Of a stretch of 64,000 nt of DNA, positions 19,901 to 28,700 are shown piece after piece; positions within the stretch are counted from its first letter, which is position 1; each line of letters starts with the position of its first letter. The position numbers were made by a program, and so were the translations under genes. The notes beneath the pieces are model-generated. The model was not told where the DNA came from, did not search any database, and saw only the letters and a program-made list of their open reading frames with translations. The stretch is from assembly GCA_903918755.1 (NCBI GenBank), contig CAIXFN010000046.1, positions 1 to 64,000 of the forward strand. The letters are read 5' to 3'. This stretch comes from an uncultured Pedosphaera sp. GTDB lineage: Bacteria > Verrucomicrobiota > Verrucomicrobiia > Limisphaerales > Pedosphaeraceae.

Positions 19901-20121
19901 TGCAAGCCGCCCAAACGAAGTTGCAGGAGTTGAGCCGGCAGGTCACCTCTCTGACCCAAATGCAGTCCAGCAATGCGGTGTCACTCACCTCCGCGCAGCA
20001 AGCCGCGGCCGAAGCGGCCCGCTTGCTTAGCGCCGAGGAAGCCCGGGTGCAACAACTCACCGCCGACCATCAGAAGCTGAAGGCAGCGCTCGACGGCCCA
20101 AAAGCGGAAGCCAAACACTGA
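16927..20121 (+). CDS. planctomycete-type cytochrome c / WD40 / coiled-coil protein
   Basis: About 1064 residues. A signal peptide (ALFLLAALVLAG) is followed by a planctomycete-type cytochrome c domain with NSCFKCHNPDK (haem motif CFKCH, Cys58) and EPFMPDKGPKMSDAEIEVIRNWI. Residues about 180-470 form a WD40 beta-propeller (repeats with HTDWITAIQYSPDSVLLATGD, HQSAITALSW, DGSVRLWEMRDG). From about 475 to the end is an almost uninterrupted Ala/Lys/Glu-rich coiled coil of some 590 residues. I chose ATG 16927; TTG at 16921 in the same frame is possible. It follows the previous stop by 7 bp and closes the four-gene cluster, suggesting it scaffolds or receives electrons for the other exported members; that role is inference. 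The coiled coil is far longer than the usual fusion. Confidence 0.85.
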   Translation: MGSPSTRISALNCPARRAGRPALFLLAALVLAGYDHRAGAAEKVTYDDQVTPILRNSCFKCHNPDKAKGELDLTTYGAVMKGGGAGKSVVPGDAAGSKLFKSIARTEEPFMPDKGPKMSDAEIEVIRNWIAGGLLEKASSQAAVASGPKMAQMRATAAAGKPEGPAVLPVDWLLDPVGRTEHETAITALAASPWFPVIAVGGQHQLLLYQSGTRQLAGVLPFPDGSPTCLQFSRDGRLLVVGGGRGGQFGVVDIYDVATAERVARVGNEYDAVLAADLNSDQTEVALGGPGKRVKIFATRTGQLLRDLKKHTDWITAIQYSPDSVLLATGDRNGGLVVWEADSGQELYTLTGHQSAITALSWRDDSDILLSASEDGSVRLWEMRDGRQVSNWNAHKGGVLDARFSHDARIVSCGRDEEIAVWDASGKKQRGWKAGGELPVRVAFNHDASQVVAGSWQGKVGLWTTADGKPAGELSSNPPTLAEQLSKTTVELTEREARASKADVALASAEGEVTRLKTALGALDRSSPAFQLLAATAQSRTEQGKATAAANRALEKRQSQATKSASELTAWEAEATKLQTALDKTEKIAAPYQQLTREFDAAAKKVEAATAKATEAGQALTNKTAAVSAANAEWGAKITAATAAREKADAPLAELGTRLATATKAAMQAQTNAAPDKAKLTQLQEAVKQLQATLATAEADLAKLAQTGTNADQSSPQGQAFSRQLEAAHGRVAESRLALDKAQKALPGFQTEADKSGALVASADAEASKAGAALETAIRDRDAARAALDKLEISRTASTEAGAKEVAALQAGLTQAQAGLSTAKAERDELQGKLDKTEKMAPAYREASQNLEAAKKKVTALRTAMEYDRSEAADLLSARDKLLAAAGAFDAEAQKTLTVLQKADPDFQHFQELEQQLDKANKAAGEAKIQAGQAQKERDDIRKSVAQLQVAQAHATLYHARESLAKRKEEGDKAAAQKVAAEEEAGKVAKDLQAAQTKLQELSRQVTSLTQMQSSNAVSLTSAQQAAAEAARLLSAEEARVQQLTADHQKLKAALDGPKAEAKH

Positions 20122-20152
20122 CTCAAACCCGCGATCAGATCTGCGGCCGGAG

Positions 20153-20665
20153 CTACCGGGTGCTGCTTTTTGCCGTCTTCGCTGGTTTCCGCCGCGGGCG
20201 CTGCTTCGCCGAAATCGACTTGATTACTGTGTAAACTCCGCCACTGGAAGGGAAGGGGGTGGTTGATTGCGCCACGGCCGACTGGATCAGGGCCAACACC
20301 GCGGGATTTCGCAGCGGTTCGAGCGTGGGTAACCGTATGAAGCGGTTCTGTTTGCCCTCCCCTTGGAGGAGTCCCAGGGGATCCGGCAACGTGGCCCCGT
20401 GCAGAAACGCCAGGCCTACCCCGTTCGCCGCAGCGGCGATGGAAAGGATCGCCTCGGAGGCCCGTTCATTGGGACCATAACCGATCACAAAGAAGTTGTA
20501 ATTGTCGTAAACCATTTCGACCGCATGCGGGAGCAATTGGCGCAACTCCGCCCGGCACACCCGGATATGGGCGGCGACTGCCGGCTCAAACTTATTAATG
20601 AACGAGGCCAGTTGGGTCTCAACGGAGGCGCCGGATGGCGGGGTGGATTCGGCAGGAGGATTCAT
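20153..20665 (-). CDS. DUF1801 domain protein
   Basis: 170 residues with the DUF1801 (YdhG-like) core: FINKFEPAVAAHIRVCRAEL, PHAVEMVYDNYNFFVIGYGP, VGLAFLHGATLPDP..LLQGEGKQNRFIRL. The family folds like YdhG and is cytoplasmic with no established function. The Lys/Arg-rich tail (RPRRKPAKTAKSSTR) is an addition to the domain. It converges with the cytochrome-WD40 gene (31 bp apart) and reads in the same direction as the oxidoreductase gene upstream (41 bp), so it may be the last gene of that transcript. Confidence 0.8.
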   Translation of the reverse strand: MNPPAESTPPSGASVETQLASFINKFEPAVAAHIRVCRAELRQLLPHAVEMVYDNYNFFVIGYGPNERASEAILSIAAAANGVGLAFLHGATLPDPLGLLQGEGKQNRFIRLPTLEPLRNPAVLALIQSAVAQSTTPFPSSGGVYTVIKSISAKQRPRRKPAKTAKSSTR

Positions 20666-20705
20666 AACCTGGATTACGCCAGCAGGGAGCTTCGCTTGGG
20701 CTCGT

Positions 20706-22043
20706 TTACAAAGACCAGCCTTTCCGGTAATGGCGATGGATTAACTGATCGGCTTCCGGGGCATTCTTGGCCCGCATTTTTTTGGCGTTCCATTCCAGCT
20801 TCTTCCCCACCCGGTAGGCAACGTTGCCCAGATGGTTGGCCTCGGTCAGCCAGCCGGAATATTGAAAGTCGGCGCTGGTCGCCGAGCCAGTTTTGCAGGC
20901 GGCCAGCCATTCAGCGTGGTGTCCCGGAGAGCGGGGAATGAAAGGATCGGGCCGGTGGAAACCGGCGAAATCCTTTTCGGGCAGGAGCACATGTTTATCG
21001 TAATCGGACAGGATCATACCCTTGCTCCCGATAAACAGGCACCCGCTATCCCATTGGGGAATGCCACCGCTTTTCCATATCTCCGGACGCTCCACTCCCT
21101 GGTGCCATTTGACCTTCACAGGTGGCAGGTCCCCTCGTTGACCATACTCATACGTGGCGGTCATCGAAGCGGGAGCGATCTCGGGGTGGGGCGGGGGGCC
21201 GCTGGCTTCGATGGTGAGGGGCGCTTGCAACTTCAGGGCCCAAAACGGCAGGTCGTTCCAGTGGCTGCCGAGGTCGCTCATGGTTCCGTTCCCGAAGTCC
21301 CACCAGCGATACCACTTGGGACCAGGAAAATAGACCGGGTTGTAAGGCCGTTCCGGGGCGGGGCCCAGCCAAAGATCCCAGTCCAATCCCGGAGGCGGCG
21401 GGGCGGATTCTTGCGGACGCTCCTGCACCGAAACGATATCCCCATGAAGTTTGGCGTCCGCCGAGCTTTGCCAGCCCCAAGCACGCGAAACCCAGACGTG
21501 GGCCTCCGACACAGGGCCGATGGCACCCGATTGTACCAATTCCACCACCCGCCGATAGTTCTCGGTGGCGTGAATCTGGATTCCCATCTGGGTGGCCACC
21601 CGGGCTTTGGCAGCGGCCTCACGAATGCGGCGCGCCTCCCAAATGCCGTGCGTGAGCGGTTTCTCGCAATACACATGCTTGTGGTGATGCAATGCGAGCA
21701 TGGTGGCGAACGCGTGGGTGTGCTCACAGGTGCTCACAACGACCGCGTCGAAGTCGCGGTGGTGGTCGAACAAGGCGCGGAAATCACGGAACTTTTTCGC
21801 TCCCGGGTGTTTGGCTGCGGCTGCGTCCAGATTGCGCTGATTAACATCGCACAAGGCGACAATGTTTTCCGAGGAGACGGATTCGAGATTGCTCCCCCCG
21901 CGTCCGCCGGTGCCGATGACGGCGATGTTGAGTTTGTCGTTCAGGTTGCGGCCACGCAGAATGGCCGGCGCCAGCGCGATCGCGCCGGCGGCGGTCGCCA
22001 GGTAGCGGGTGAACTGACGGCGGGTGACAAGTTTCGTTGGCAT
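20706..22043 (-). CDS. Gfo/Idh/MocA family oxidoreductase, Tat-exported
   Basis: 445 residues. A Tat signal ([21 protein letters not shown]) precedes a Rossmann domain with the NAD(P) loop VIGTGGRGG and the family's EKP motif ([11 protein letters not shown]), then a C-terminal alpha/beta domain with [19 protein letters not shown], the His-containing block usual in the exported subfamily. Members oxidise or reduce sugar hydroxyls; Tat export fits folding around the nucleotide before translocation. It lies 23 bp downstream of the TIM-barrel gene, on the same strand, and the two are likely co-transcribed. The substrate cannot be told from sequence. Confidence 0.92.
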   Translation of the reverse strand: MPTKLVTRRQFTRYLATAAGAIALAPAILRGRNLNDKLNIAVIGTGGRGGSNLESVSSENIVALCDVNQRNLDAAAAKHPGAKKFRDFRALFDHHRDFDAVVVSTCEHTHAFATMLALHHHKHVYCEKPLTHGIWEARRIREAAAKARVATQMGIQIHATENYRRVVELVQSGAIGPVSEAHVWVSRAWGWQSSADAKLHGDIVSVQERPQESAPPPPGLDWDLWLGPAPERPYNPVYFPGPKWYRWWDFGNGTMSDLGSHWNDLPFWALKLQAPLTIEASGPPPHPEIAPASMTATYEYGQRGDLPPVKVKWHQGVERPEIWKSGGIPQWDSGCLFIGSKGMILSDYDKHVLLPEKDFAGFHRPDPFIPRSPGHHAEWLAACKTGSATSADFQYSGWLTEANHLGNVAYRVGKKLEWNAKKMRAKNAPEADQLIHRHYRKGWSL

Positions 22044-22066
22044 TATGGATAAACGGGGTGGTCGAT

Positions 22067-23041
22067 TTACTGACCGGCCTCAATCAAATCAAACCGGCGG
22101 CGAAACTCGGTGAGCGGCAGGCCACCATCTTCAATGCTGGCCCAGCCATCATAGCCGACCTGGTCGAGGGCCTGGCGAACGGCTGGCCAGTCAATGCTTC
22201 CATCCCGCGGGTGGACAAACTCCCCGCCGTGGCCGTCGGGGTTGAGTTTGAAATCTTTCACGTGGAGTTTCACGATGAGCGGACCGAGGGCTTTGACCCA
22301 GTCCTGCGGCGGAGCATATTTGACATGGTTGCCGATATCGAAGTACGCCTTGACGAAGGGATGTTTGAAGGAGGCGACGAAATGTTGGAACAGGTCGGGC
22401 TTCACCCAAAGATTATTCCAGACGTTTTCGATGCCGATGATGACCTTTAATTCCTCGGCCAGCGGGATGAGCTTTTCCACCGCGGCCCGGGAGGTGTCGG
22501 TGGCGCGGTTTTGCGCTTTAATGTAGGCGGCATAGCGAGAGTTATCGCCCGCAGCCACGCGCGTGATATGGCCGCTGCCACGGTCAAAATCGATATCGAA
22601 ATCCCAGGGTTCGGGCATGGGCATCCCGCCCACCCGGCAGGTCACGAGCAAAATGTCGTCTGCGCCATAGGCATGGGCGGCCCGCAAGGCCTTCCTGGTT
22701 TGTTCCAGTGAACCTTCCACTTTGGCGGGATCCTCACTATTGAACTCCATCCAGCCGCGTAGCACGGAATGAACGCGCATCCCCATGCCTTCGGCGATTG
22801 CCCGTCCCTTGGCCGCTTCCTCCTCGGGACAAATGTGGGTGGTCTCCACACCATCAAATCCGGCTTCCTTCAGCGGTTTGAGCGCGGCTTCGGTCACTTG
22901 TCCCACAATCATAGCCTTGCGGATCCGGTGTTTGAATTGGCCCGCCGACGCGGAAAAACCCGGGACCAGGGCAAAGGCGCTGGCGGCGACGGCGGAAGCC
23001 GCCAGGAAGCGGCGACGATTAAGGGGATGCTTCGTGGACAT
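22067..23041 (-). CDS. sugar phosphate isomerase/epimerase family (AP endonuclease 2-like TIM barrel), Tat-exported
   Basis: 324 residues. Tat signal [21 protein letters not shown]. The barrel has [13 protein letters not shown], the metal-ligand strands IGIENVWNN and [24 protein letters not shown] (metal ligands Glu, Asp, His) and a C-terminal [12 protein letters not shown]. This is the xylose-isomerase-like family (Pfam AP_endonuc_2). Related enzymes work with Gfo/Idh/MocA oxidoreductases in ketosugar and inositol pathways; the same pairing here, with both exported, suggests a joint step on an extracytoplasmic sugar. It is transcribed away from the sialate O-acetylesterase gene; about 230 bp lie between the two starts. 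Confidence 0.9.
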   Translation of the reverse strand: MSTKHPLNRRRFLAASAVAASAFALVPGFSASAGQFKHRIRKAMIVGQVTEAALKPLKEAGFDGVETTHICPEEEAAKGRAIAEGMGMRVHSVLRGWMEFNSEDPAKVEGSLEQTRKALRAAHAYGADDILLVTCRVGGMPMPEPWDFDIDFDRGSGHITRVAAGDNSRYAAYIKAQNRATDTSRAAVEKLIPLAEELKVIIGIENVWNNLWVKPDLFQHFVASFKHPFVKAYFDIGNHVKYAPPQDWVKALGPLIVKLHVKDFKLNPDGHGGEFVHPRDGSIDWPAVRQALDQVGYDGWASIEDGGLPLTEFRRRFDLIEAGQ

Positions 23042-23273
23042 GATGGTATGATGCTGGATTCGGGGCGCGACCCGGGCGCCGGTTCATTACGCTGCTGGGA
23101 AACCAAACTAGCAATCCGTCCCGATGGACGCAAGCGGCAACGCACCGACATCCGAAATCGAAGGAAACGTCGTGGTGTGGCGATTTTGGGCTAGGCGGTT
23201 CAAACGCGCTTTTTTCTCCAGAGTTGCCTTTTGTCTGGCAATGGTAGCAAGCTGGAGACCTCATAAAGAAACT

Positions 23274-24866
23274 ATGAAAATCCAACCCATTCTCCAACGA
23301 AGCGTCGCCAAGCCGGCCCTCCTCAGCCTCATCATGGCATCCGCACTCTCGGCCGCAGCGGAGGTTCGGCTGCCCAGAATTTTCACCGATAACATGGTGT
23401 TGCAACGGGAGATGCCGGTACGCGTCTGGGGTTGGGCGGATGCTGGCGAAGATGTGACCGTAAGCTTGGCGGGCGCCAATGCTGCCACCAAGGCAGATCC
23501 AAGCGGACAGTGGTCGGTGGAAATGCCACCCCTGAAGTCAGGGGACAACCTGGAGTTGGTCATCAATGGCAAGAACAGCCTGAGGTTGAAAAACGTCGCG
23601 ATTGGCGATCTTTGGGTTTGCTCAGGGCAATCGAATATGGAGATGGATCTGGGTGGCTGCCTGGGCGCTGCGGAGGATATTAAGGCGGCGAATTTGCCAA
23701 AAATCCGGCGGATCAAGATCAACCATGAACAGGCCGGCCAGCCGGCCGCGGAAGCGCCGACCGCCACTCAGTGGCAGGTTTGTTCGCCGGATACCGTCCG
23801 CGGATTTACCGCCGTGGGATTCTATTTTGCCCGGGAAATTCAACAGAAAACCGGGATCACCATCGGCATCGTGGACGATAACTGGGGCGGGACGCCGATT
23901 GAGCCCTGGGTGCCTACGGAAGGCATGGGGTTGGTGGCTGAGCTCAAGCCGGATCTCCTCGCGCGCCAGGAAGCCATTAAATCCTATCGCGCCGAGCTGC
24001 CCAAGGCTTTGACCGGGGTGGAAGATTGGATCGCCAAGACCCGCCTCGCTCTGGCGAACGGAACGGAGACGAGCCCCATCCCGACGATTCCGACCCATCC
24101 AGGTGGCAATGGCTGGAGCGGCATGTATAATGCCATGATCCATCCCTTTGTGAAGCTGCCGATTAAGGGCGCACTCTGGTACCAGGGGGAATCCAATGGG
24201 GGCGAAGGCGAAACCTATTATCACAAGATGCAGGCCTTGATTGGCGGTTGGCGTCACCAATGGAATCAGGGTGATTTCCCGTTTTATTTCGTGCAACTAG
24301 CGAGCTTCCAGTCGCCCAACAACAATCCCGGCGACGCCAGCGGCTGGCCCAAACTTCGCGAGGCGCAATCCAAGTCGCTCACCATTCCCAACACCGGCAT
24401 GGCGGTCATTACGGATACGGTGCCCTTGGCCGAAGCCGGCGACATTCACCCGAAGAACAAATATGACGTGGGGCTGCGACTGGCCCGCTGGGCGCTCAAC
24501 CGCGATTATGGACTCAAGGACGTGGAGGTTTCCGGACCGTTGTTCAAAGCCCTTAAAATCGAAGGCAACCGGGCGCGGGTAACATTTGACCACTTGGGAA
24601 CGGGCTTGATGGTGGGCGCGAAAGTTGGCCGGACCCCGGCCACCGAGAACAAAGAGGGCAAGCTCAAGCGTTTCGCCGTGGCTGGGGCTGACAAGCAATG
24701 GCACTGGGCCGAGGCCGTGATCGAGAACAATACAGTCATCGTTTCCGCTCCCGAAGTGGGTGAGCCCGTGGCCGTTCGTTTCGCCTTTCAAATGAACCCG
24801 GACGGCGCCAACCTCTACAATCGCGAAGGCCTCCCGGCCTCCCCTTTTCGGACGGACAACTGGTAA
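23274..24866 (+). CDS. sialate O-acetylesterase-type SGNH esterase, secreted
   Basis: 530 residues with a signal peptide (LSLIMASALSAAAE). A beta-sandwich leader with IFTDNMVLQREMPVRVWGWA, then an SGNH esterase domain: nucleophile Ser120 in CSGQSNMEMD, YFAREIQ, WYQGESNGGEGETY, and the Asp390-x-His392 pair in GDIHPKNKYDVG. These are the family's catalytic residues. It removes O-acetyl groups from sugars such as sialic acid or xylan. I chose ATG 23274 because it starts the signal peptide; the open frame reaches 23124. It is divergent from the oxidoreductase/isomerase pair and may share a regulatory region, making a small glycan-processing group. Confidence 0.9.
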   Translation: MKIQPILQRSVAKPALLSLIMASALSAAAEVRLPRIFTDNMVLQREMPVRVWGWADAGEDVTVSLAGANAATKADPSGQWSVEMPPLKSGDNLELVINGKNSLRLKNVAIGDLWVCSGQSNMEMDLGGCLGAAEDIKAANLPKIRRIKINHEQAGQPAAEAPTATQWQVCSPDTVRGFTAVGFYFAREIQQKTGITIGIVDDNWGGTPIEPWVPTEGMGLVAELKPDLLARQEAIKSYRAELPKALTGVEDWIAKTRLALANGTETSPIPTIPTHPGGNGWSGMYNAMIHPFVKLPIKGALWYQGESNGGEGETYYHKMQALIGGWRHQWNQGDFPFYFVQLASFQSPNNNPGDASGWPKLREAQSKSLTIPNTGMAVITDTVPLAEAGDIHPKNKYDVGLRLARWALNRDYGLKDVEVSGPLFKALKIEGNRARVTFDHLGTGLMVGAKVGRTPATENKEGKLKRFAVAGADKQWHWAEAVIENNTVIVSAPEVGEPVAVRFAFQMNPDGANLYNREGLPASPFRTDNW

Positions 24867-25002
24867 AACAGCAGCGCAGGCCCCCCAAATCCCGAAGCAG
24901 GCCAGCGCATAGCGCGATGCACTTTGCTGTAGTTTAGTCAGGAACCGTTTGAGGGCGACTGCTGTCCACGGGGTGTGTCGATCGGTTATGCCAGAGGGAA
25001 GA

Positions 25003-25077
25003 TGGTGCGCGCTGCAGGTTTCGAACCTGCGACCCCTACCGTGTGAAGGTAATGCTCTACCACTGAGCTAAGCGCGC
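25003..25077 (-). tRNA. tRNA-Val (anticodon CAC)
   Basis: Folds as a full cloverleaf on the minus strand: acceptor GCGCGCT/AGCGCGC, D-arm GCTC..GAGC, anticodon stem TTACC/GGTAG with loop TTCACAC (anticodon CAC, reading GUG), and T-arm GCAGG/CCTGC. The discriminator A is followed by an encoded CCA (25003-25005). Confidence 0.95.
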
Positions 25078-25720
25078 AGCACAGAATTGAACATAATGAA
25101 TGCCCTCCGGGGCTGCAAGGAAAAATCGGTGGTGAAATTGCGGACTGCTGGGTTGGGGAGGCGGGCATCCGCCAAATCCAATTTGGACCGTCCAGTTCGC
25201 CGTTCAGGAAGTCGATGATGGCGGTGCGATGCCGCCGCTGAAACTCAATGCTCAAAATGTCAGGCGAAAGGTAATCCATCGCCTCGGCGGCGGCTTTGGA
25301 CAGCCCTCCGCCGTAGGGTGCCATGTTCAGGGACATGGACTTTTCCCCGTGATCAAATTCGAAAGTGGCCGGGGTCGCACCGGGTTCGTCCGCGTCCAAC
25401 CGGGCCAGGGGCTCCCCGTAGCGGGGGGGGCGGCTGACTGGTTCCATTCGCCCGAATTGATCGTTCCCTATTTGCGGGGCCAGCGCGTAGTGCGGGAACA
25501 AAATCGGCAGGCGACGGAAACCTTCGGCGATGACCTTGCGTTTGGCTTGCGCCCTGAGTGCCGTTTTGCATTGATTTGGACTTCGGAAAGTGCTATATAA
25601 GGACCCGTTAAAATTACCATTCACACGGTTTGGCGCGAAGGGGAAAATGCCAGCCACGCGGGAATATCCGGGAGTGATTGAGCGTGGCGCTCAGAGAACT
25701 CAGGCAAACAGAATGTTGTC
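25078..25720. other. 640 bp between tRNA-Val and the giant gene; possible decayed gene
   Basis: A minus-strand frame from 25657 is protein-like between about 25590 and 25200 (ILFPHYALAPQIGNDQFGRM, SLNMAPYGGGLSKAAAEAMD, RRHRTAIIDFLNGELDGPNW) but then runs on through the tRNA on the same strand to 24986, which a real gene would not be expected to do. I do not recognise it. It could be a small unknown gene whose stop was lost. Nothing else is evident. Confidence 0.3.
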
Positions 25721-28700
25721 ATGAAGAATCCAACTTGGAATAAACTCTGGCTCTTGCTTTTCATCACAGCGGCGGTGGTGGATACCCGCGCCGCCACCTT
25801 TACTTGGATCGCCGCCGGGGGCGGGAACTGGACGAATGGGGCAAATTGGGACCGGAATCAGGCACCCGCCGCGGGGGATGACGCGGTGTTTTCCCAGGGC
25901 GGCGCTTATTCGGTGACGATTGACCAGGGTATAATCCTAAACAACCTCGCGATCACGGCCGGCGGGGCTACCCTGAATATTGCCAGCAACGCCGGACTGA
26001 CCGTTTCCTCGGGTTTCAATCTCGCCGCCGGGGTCGTCAATGTGGCTGGCGAGTTGGCGGCGGGCGGAATGATTCTGGGAGGGGGGACGCTGAACGGTCC
26101 GGGAAACATCAGTCTGGGCGGAAGCAATACCTGGGTTTTGGGCGGGTTGGGTTCCGGGGGTGGCCTCACGATTGCCACCGGTGCGACCTTGGCAATTGCC
26201 AGTGCCAATGATCATAATTTTCCCGGCTGGGCTTTGACCAATCAAGGTACGGTAATCCATCTCGACGGAGGAGTGTTGCGGGGGGCGGGCACCAGCATCA
26301 TCATGAATCAAGGCCTGTGGTTGGAGCAAACCGATGCCGAAATCAATAATGCTTATGGCGGTGGCCCCACGCCATTTTGGAATAGTGGGACATTGCGCAA
26401 GGCCGCGACCGCCGGCACTTCCACCCTGCAACCCGGTGTCCCACTTTACAATAGCGGATTGGTGGATGTCCAAAGTGGCAATCTGGCACTGAATGGGGGA
26501 GGTTCAGCCACCAGCGTTTTCAATGTTGCGACCAACTCCACCTGCAACTTCAACAGCCCCTTCACCATCAACGATGGCGTCAGGTTCACGGGGACCGGAA
26601 TTAACTTTTTGAATACCACCATATCATTCAATGGCACGATCACGGCGTCAAATCTGCAGTGGTACGCCGGCACCTGGTTGGGCAATTTGACGGTGCCGGC
26701 AAGCAGTACCATCCAGATCGTCAGCGGCAACGATCACAATTTGGTTGGGTTGGGTTTCACGAATCAGGGAATCGTCAGTCACACCGGCGGCAGGATTCGG
26801 GGCGGATCCGGCGCCGTGGTGGCAAATCAAGCGCTTTGGTTGGAGTCGGCGGACACGGATTTCAACAATGATCTGGGAGGGGTTGGCATGTTGGTTTTGA
26901 ATACCGGGACATTCCGCAAAACCGCGAGCACCGGCGGTACCCGTATGCTGGGGGGGGTGACATTGCAAAACGATGGACTGGTCGATTTGACCAGCGGAAC
27001 GGTCGAAATCCAGGGTGGTGGCGCCAACACGGGAGCGTTTGCCGCGGCCACCAATACTGCCTGTTATTTCGAGAACGGCTACTACTTCGCCGACGGAAGT
27101 TCCTTTTTCGGCCAGGGAGGCATCTATTTGTACAATGGGACAATGACCTTCGGCGGCGCGATCCACTCCACAAATTTGCAGTGGTATGGCAGTTCGTTGG
27201 CCGGCACGCTGACTATTCCCGCCACCAATGTGCTTTATGTGGTTTCGGACAATGATCACAATTTTCCCGGGGTAACCATTACCAATCAGGGCACGGTAAT
27301 CCACAACGCTGGAAGAATCCGCGGCGGGAACGGCGCGGTGCTGATGAACGGTGGCCTGTGGCTGGAGATGGCTGGTCTGGACTTCAACAACGATTATGGC
27401 GGTGCCGCCACCACACTGCTGAATGCCGGCACGTTCCGGCAGACCGTCACAGCCGGGGATACGCGGTTTTTGGGGGGGGTGGTGTTTAACAACACCGGTT
27501 TGTTGGATCTGCAAAGTGGCGAGATGGAAATCGTGGGTGGCGGGCTCAACACTGCCACCGTCAATATTGCATCCGGGGCGAGTTGCTATTTCGAGAACAG
27601 CTACAATTTCGCGGACAACTGCGCTCTGAGTGGGCCGGGTCCGGCGTATTTGTACAGCGGGTCCATGACGTTCAACGGGACGGTCAATTCGACCAATCTG
27701 CAATGGTTCGCCAGCACGCTCGTCGGTTCCCTGACCATCCCTTCCGGGGGCGTCCTCAACATCATTTCCGGCAACGATCACAATTTTCCGGGCGCAGCCT
27801 TGACGAATAACGGGACGGTAATCCATACGGGCGGGAGGGTGCGGGGCGGCAACGGGTCTTTGCTTGTGAACGCGGGGACGTGGTTGGAAAACTTGGATTC
27901 TGATTTTAACAACGATTACGGCGGCACGGCCTCGGTGCTTATCAATTTGGGCACTTTCCGCAAATCGGCCACCACCGGCGACACCCGTTTTCTCGGCGGT
28001 TTTATGGTCAATAATTCCGGCTTGATGGATTTTGCCACCGGGGAAGTGGAAATCGCCGGCGGGGGGACAAGTAGCGGCGAGTTTGCCGTGAGCACGAATG
28101 CCTCCTGTTATTTTGAAAACACTTATTCCTTTGGCCCGGGGAGCGCCTTCACCGGAGGCGGACTGCAATATCTCTACTCCGGTGCGATGTACTTTGCGGG
28201 GCCCATTTCATTAAACAACCTGGAGTTTTTGGGTGCGATGATCGTTCCCACCGGCGTGGTGAATCTGGTGGGCACCAATTATTGGGCCAGTGGCAGATTG
28301 TCCGGCCCCGGGGGGATCGTGATTTCCACCAACGGGATCTTGAACATCATTAGCGGGAGCGACCACGATTATCCCGGGGCCAGCCTTACGAACTTCGGGA
28401 CCGTAATTCATACCGGGGGTCGTTTGCGGGGTGGGGATGGGGCACTGGTCGTGAATGCCGGCCTCTGGTTGGAAGAAGCGGATTCTGATTTCAACAATGA
28501 CTTTGGCGGGGCGGCTTCGACCTTCGTAAATGCCGGGATTTTCCGGAAATTAGCGACCAGCGGCGATACCCGGTTTCTCGGTGCAGTGGTTTTCCAGAAT
28601 TTCAACCTGCTGGACCTACAAACCGGTGAGATGGAAATCGCCGGCGGCGGTGCGAATTCGGGAACCATCAATGTCGCGACCAACGCCATCTGCTATTTTG

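Noticed and set aside
24986-25657. 223-residue minus-strand gene
   Set aside because: The C-terminal 30 residues are a translation of tRNA-Val, so the full frame cannot be a normal gene; only the upper part is kept as a possible remnant.
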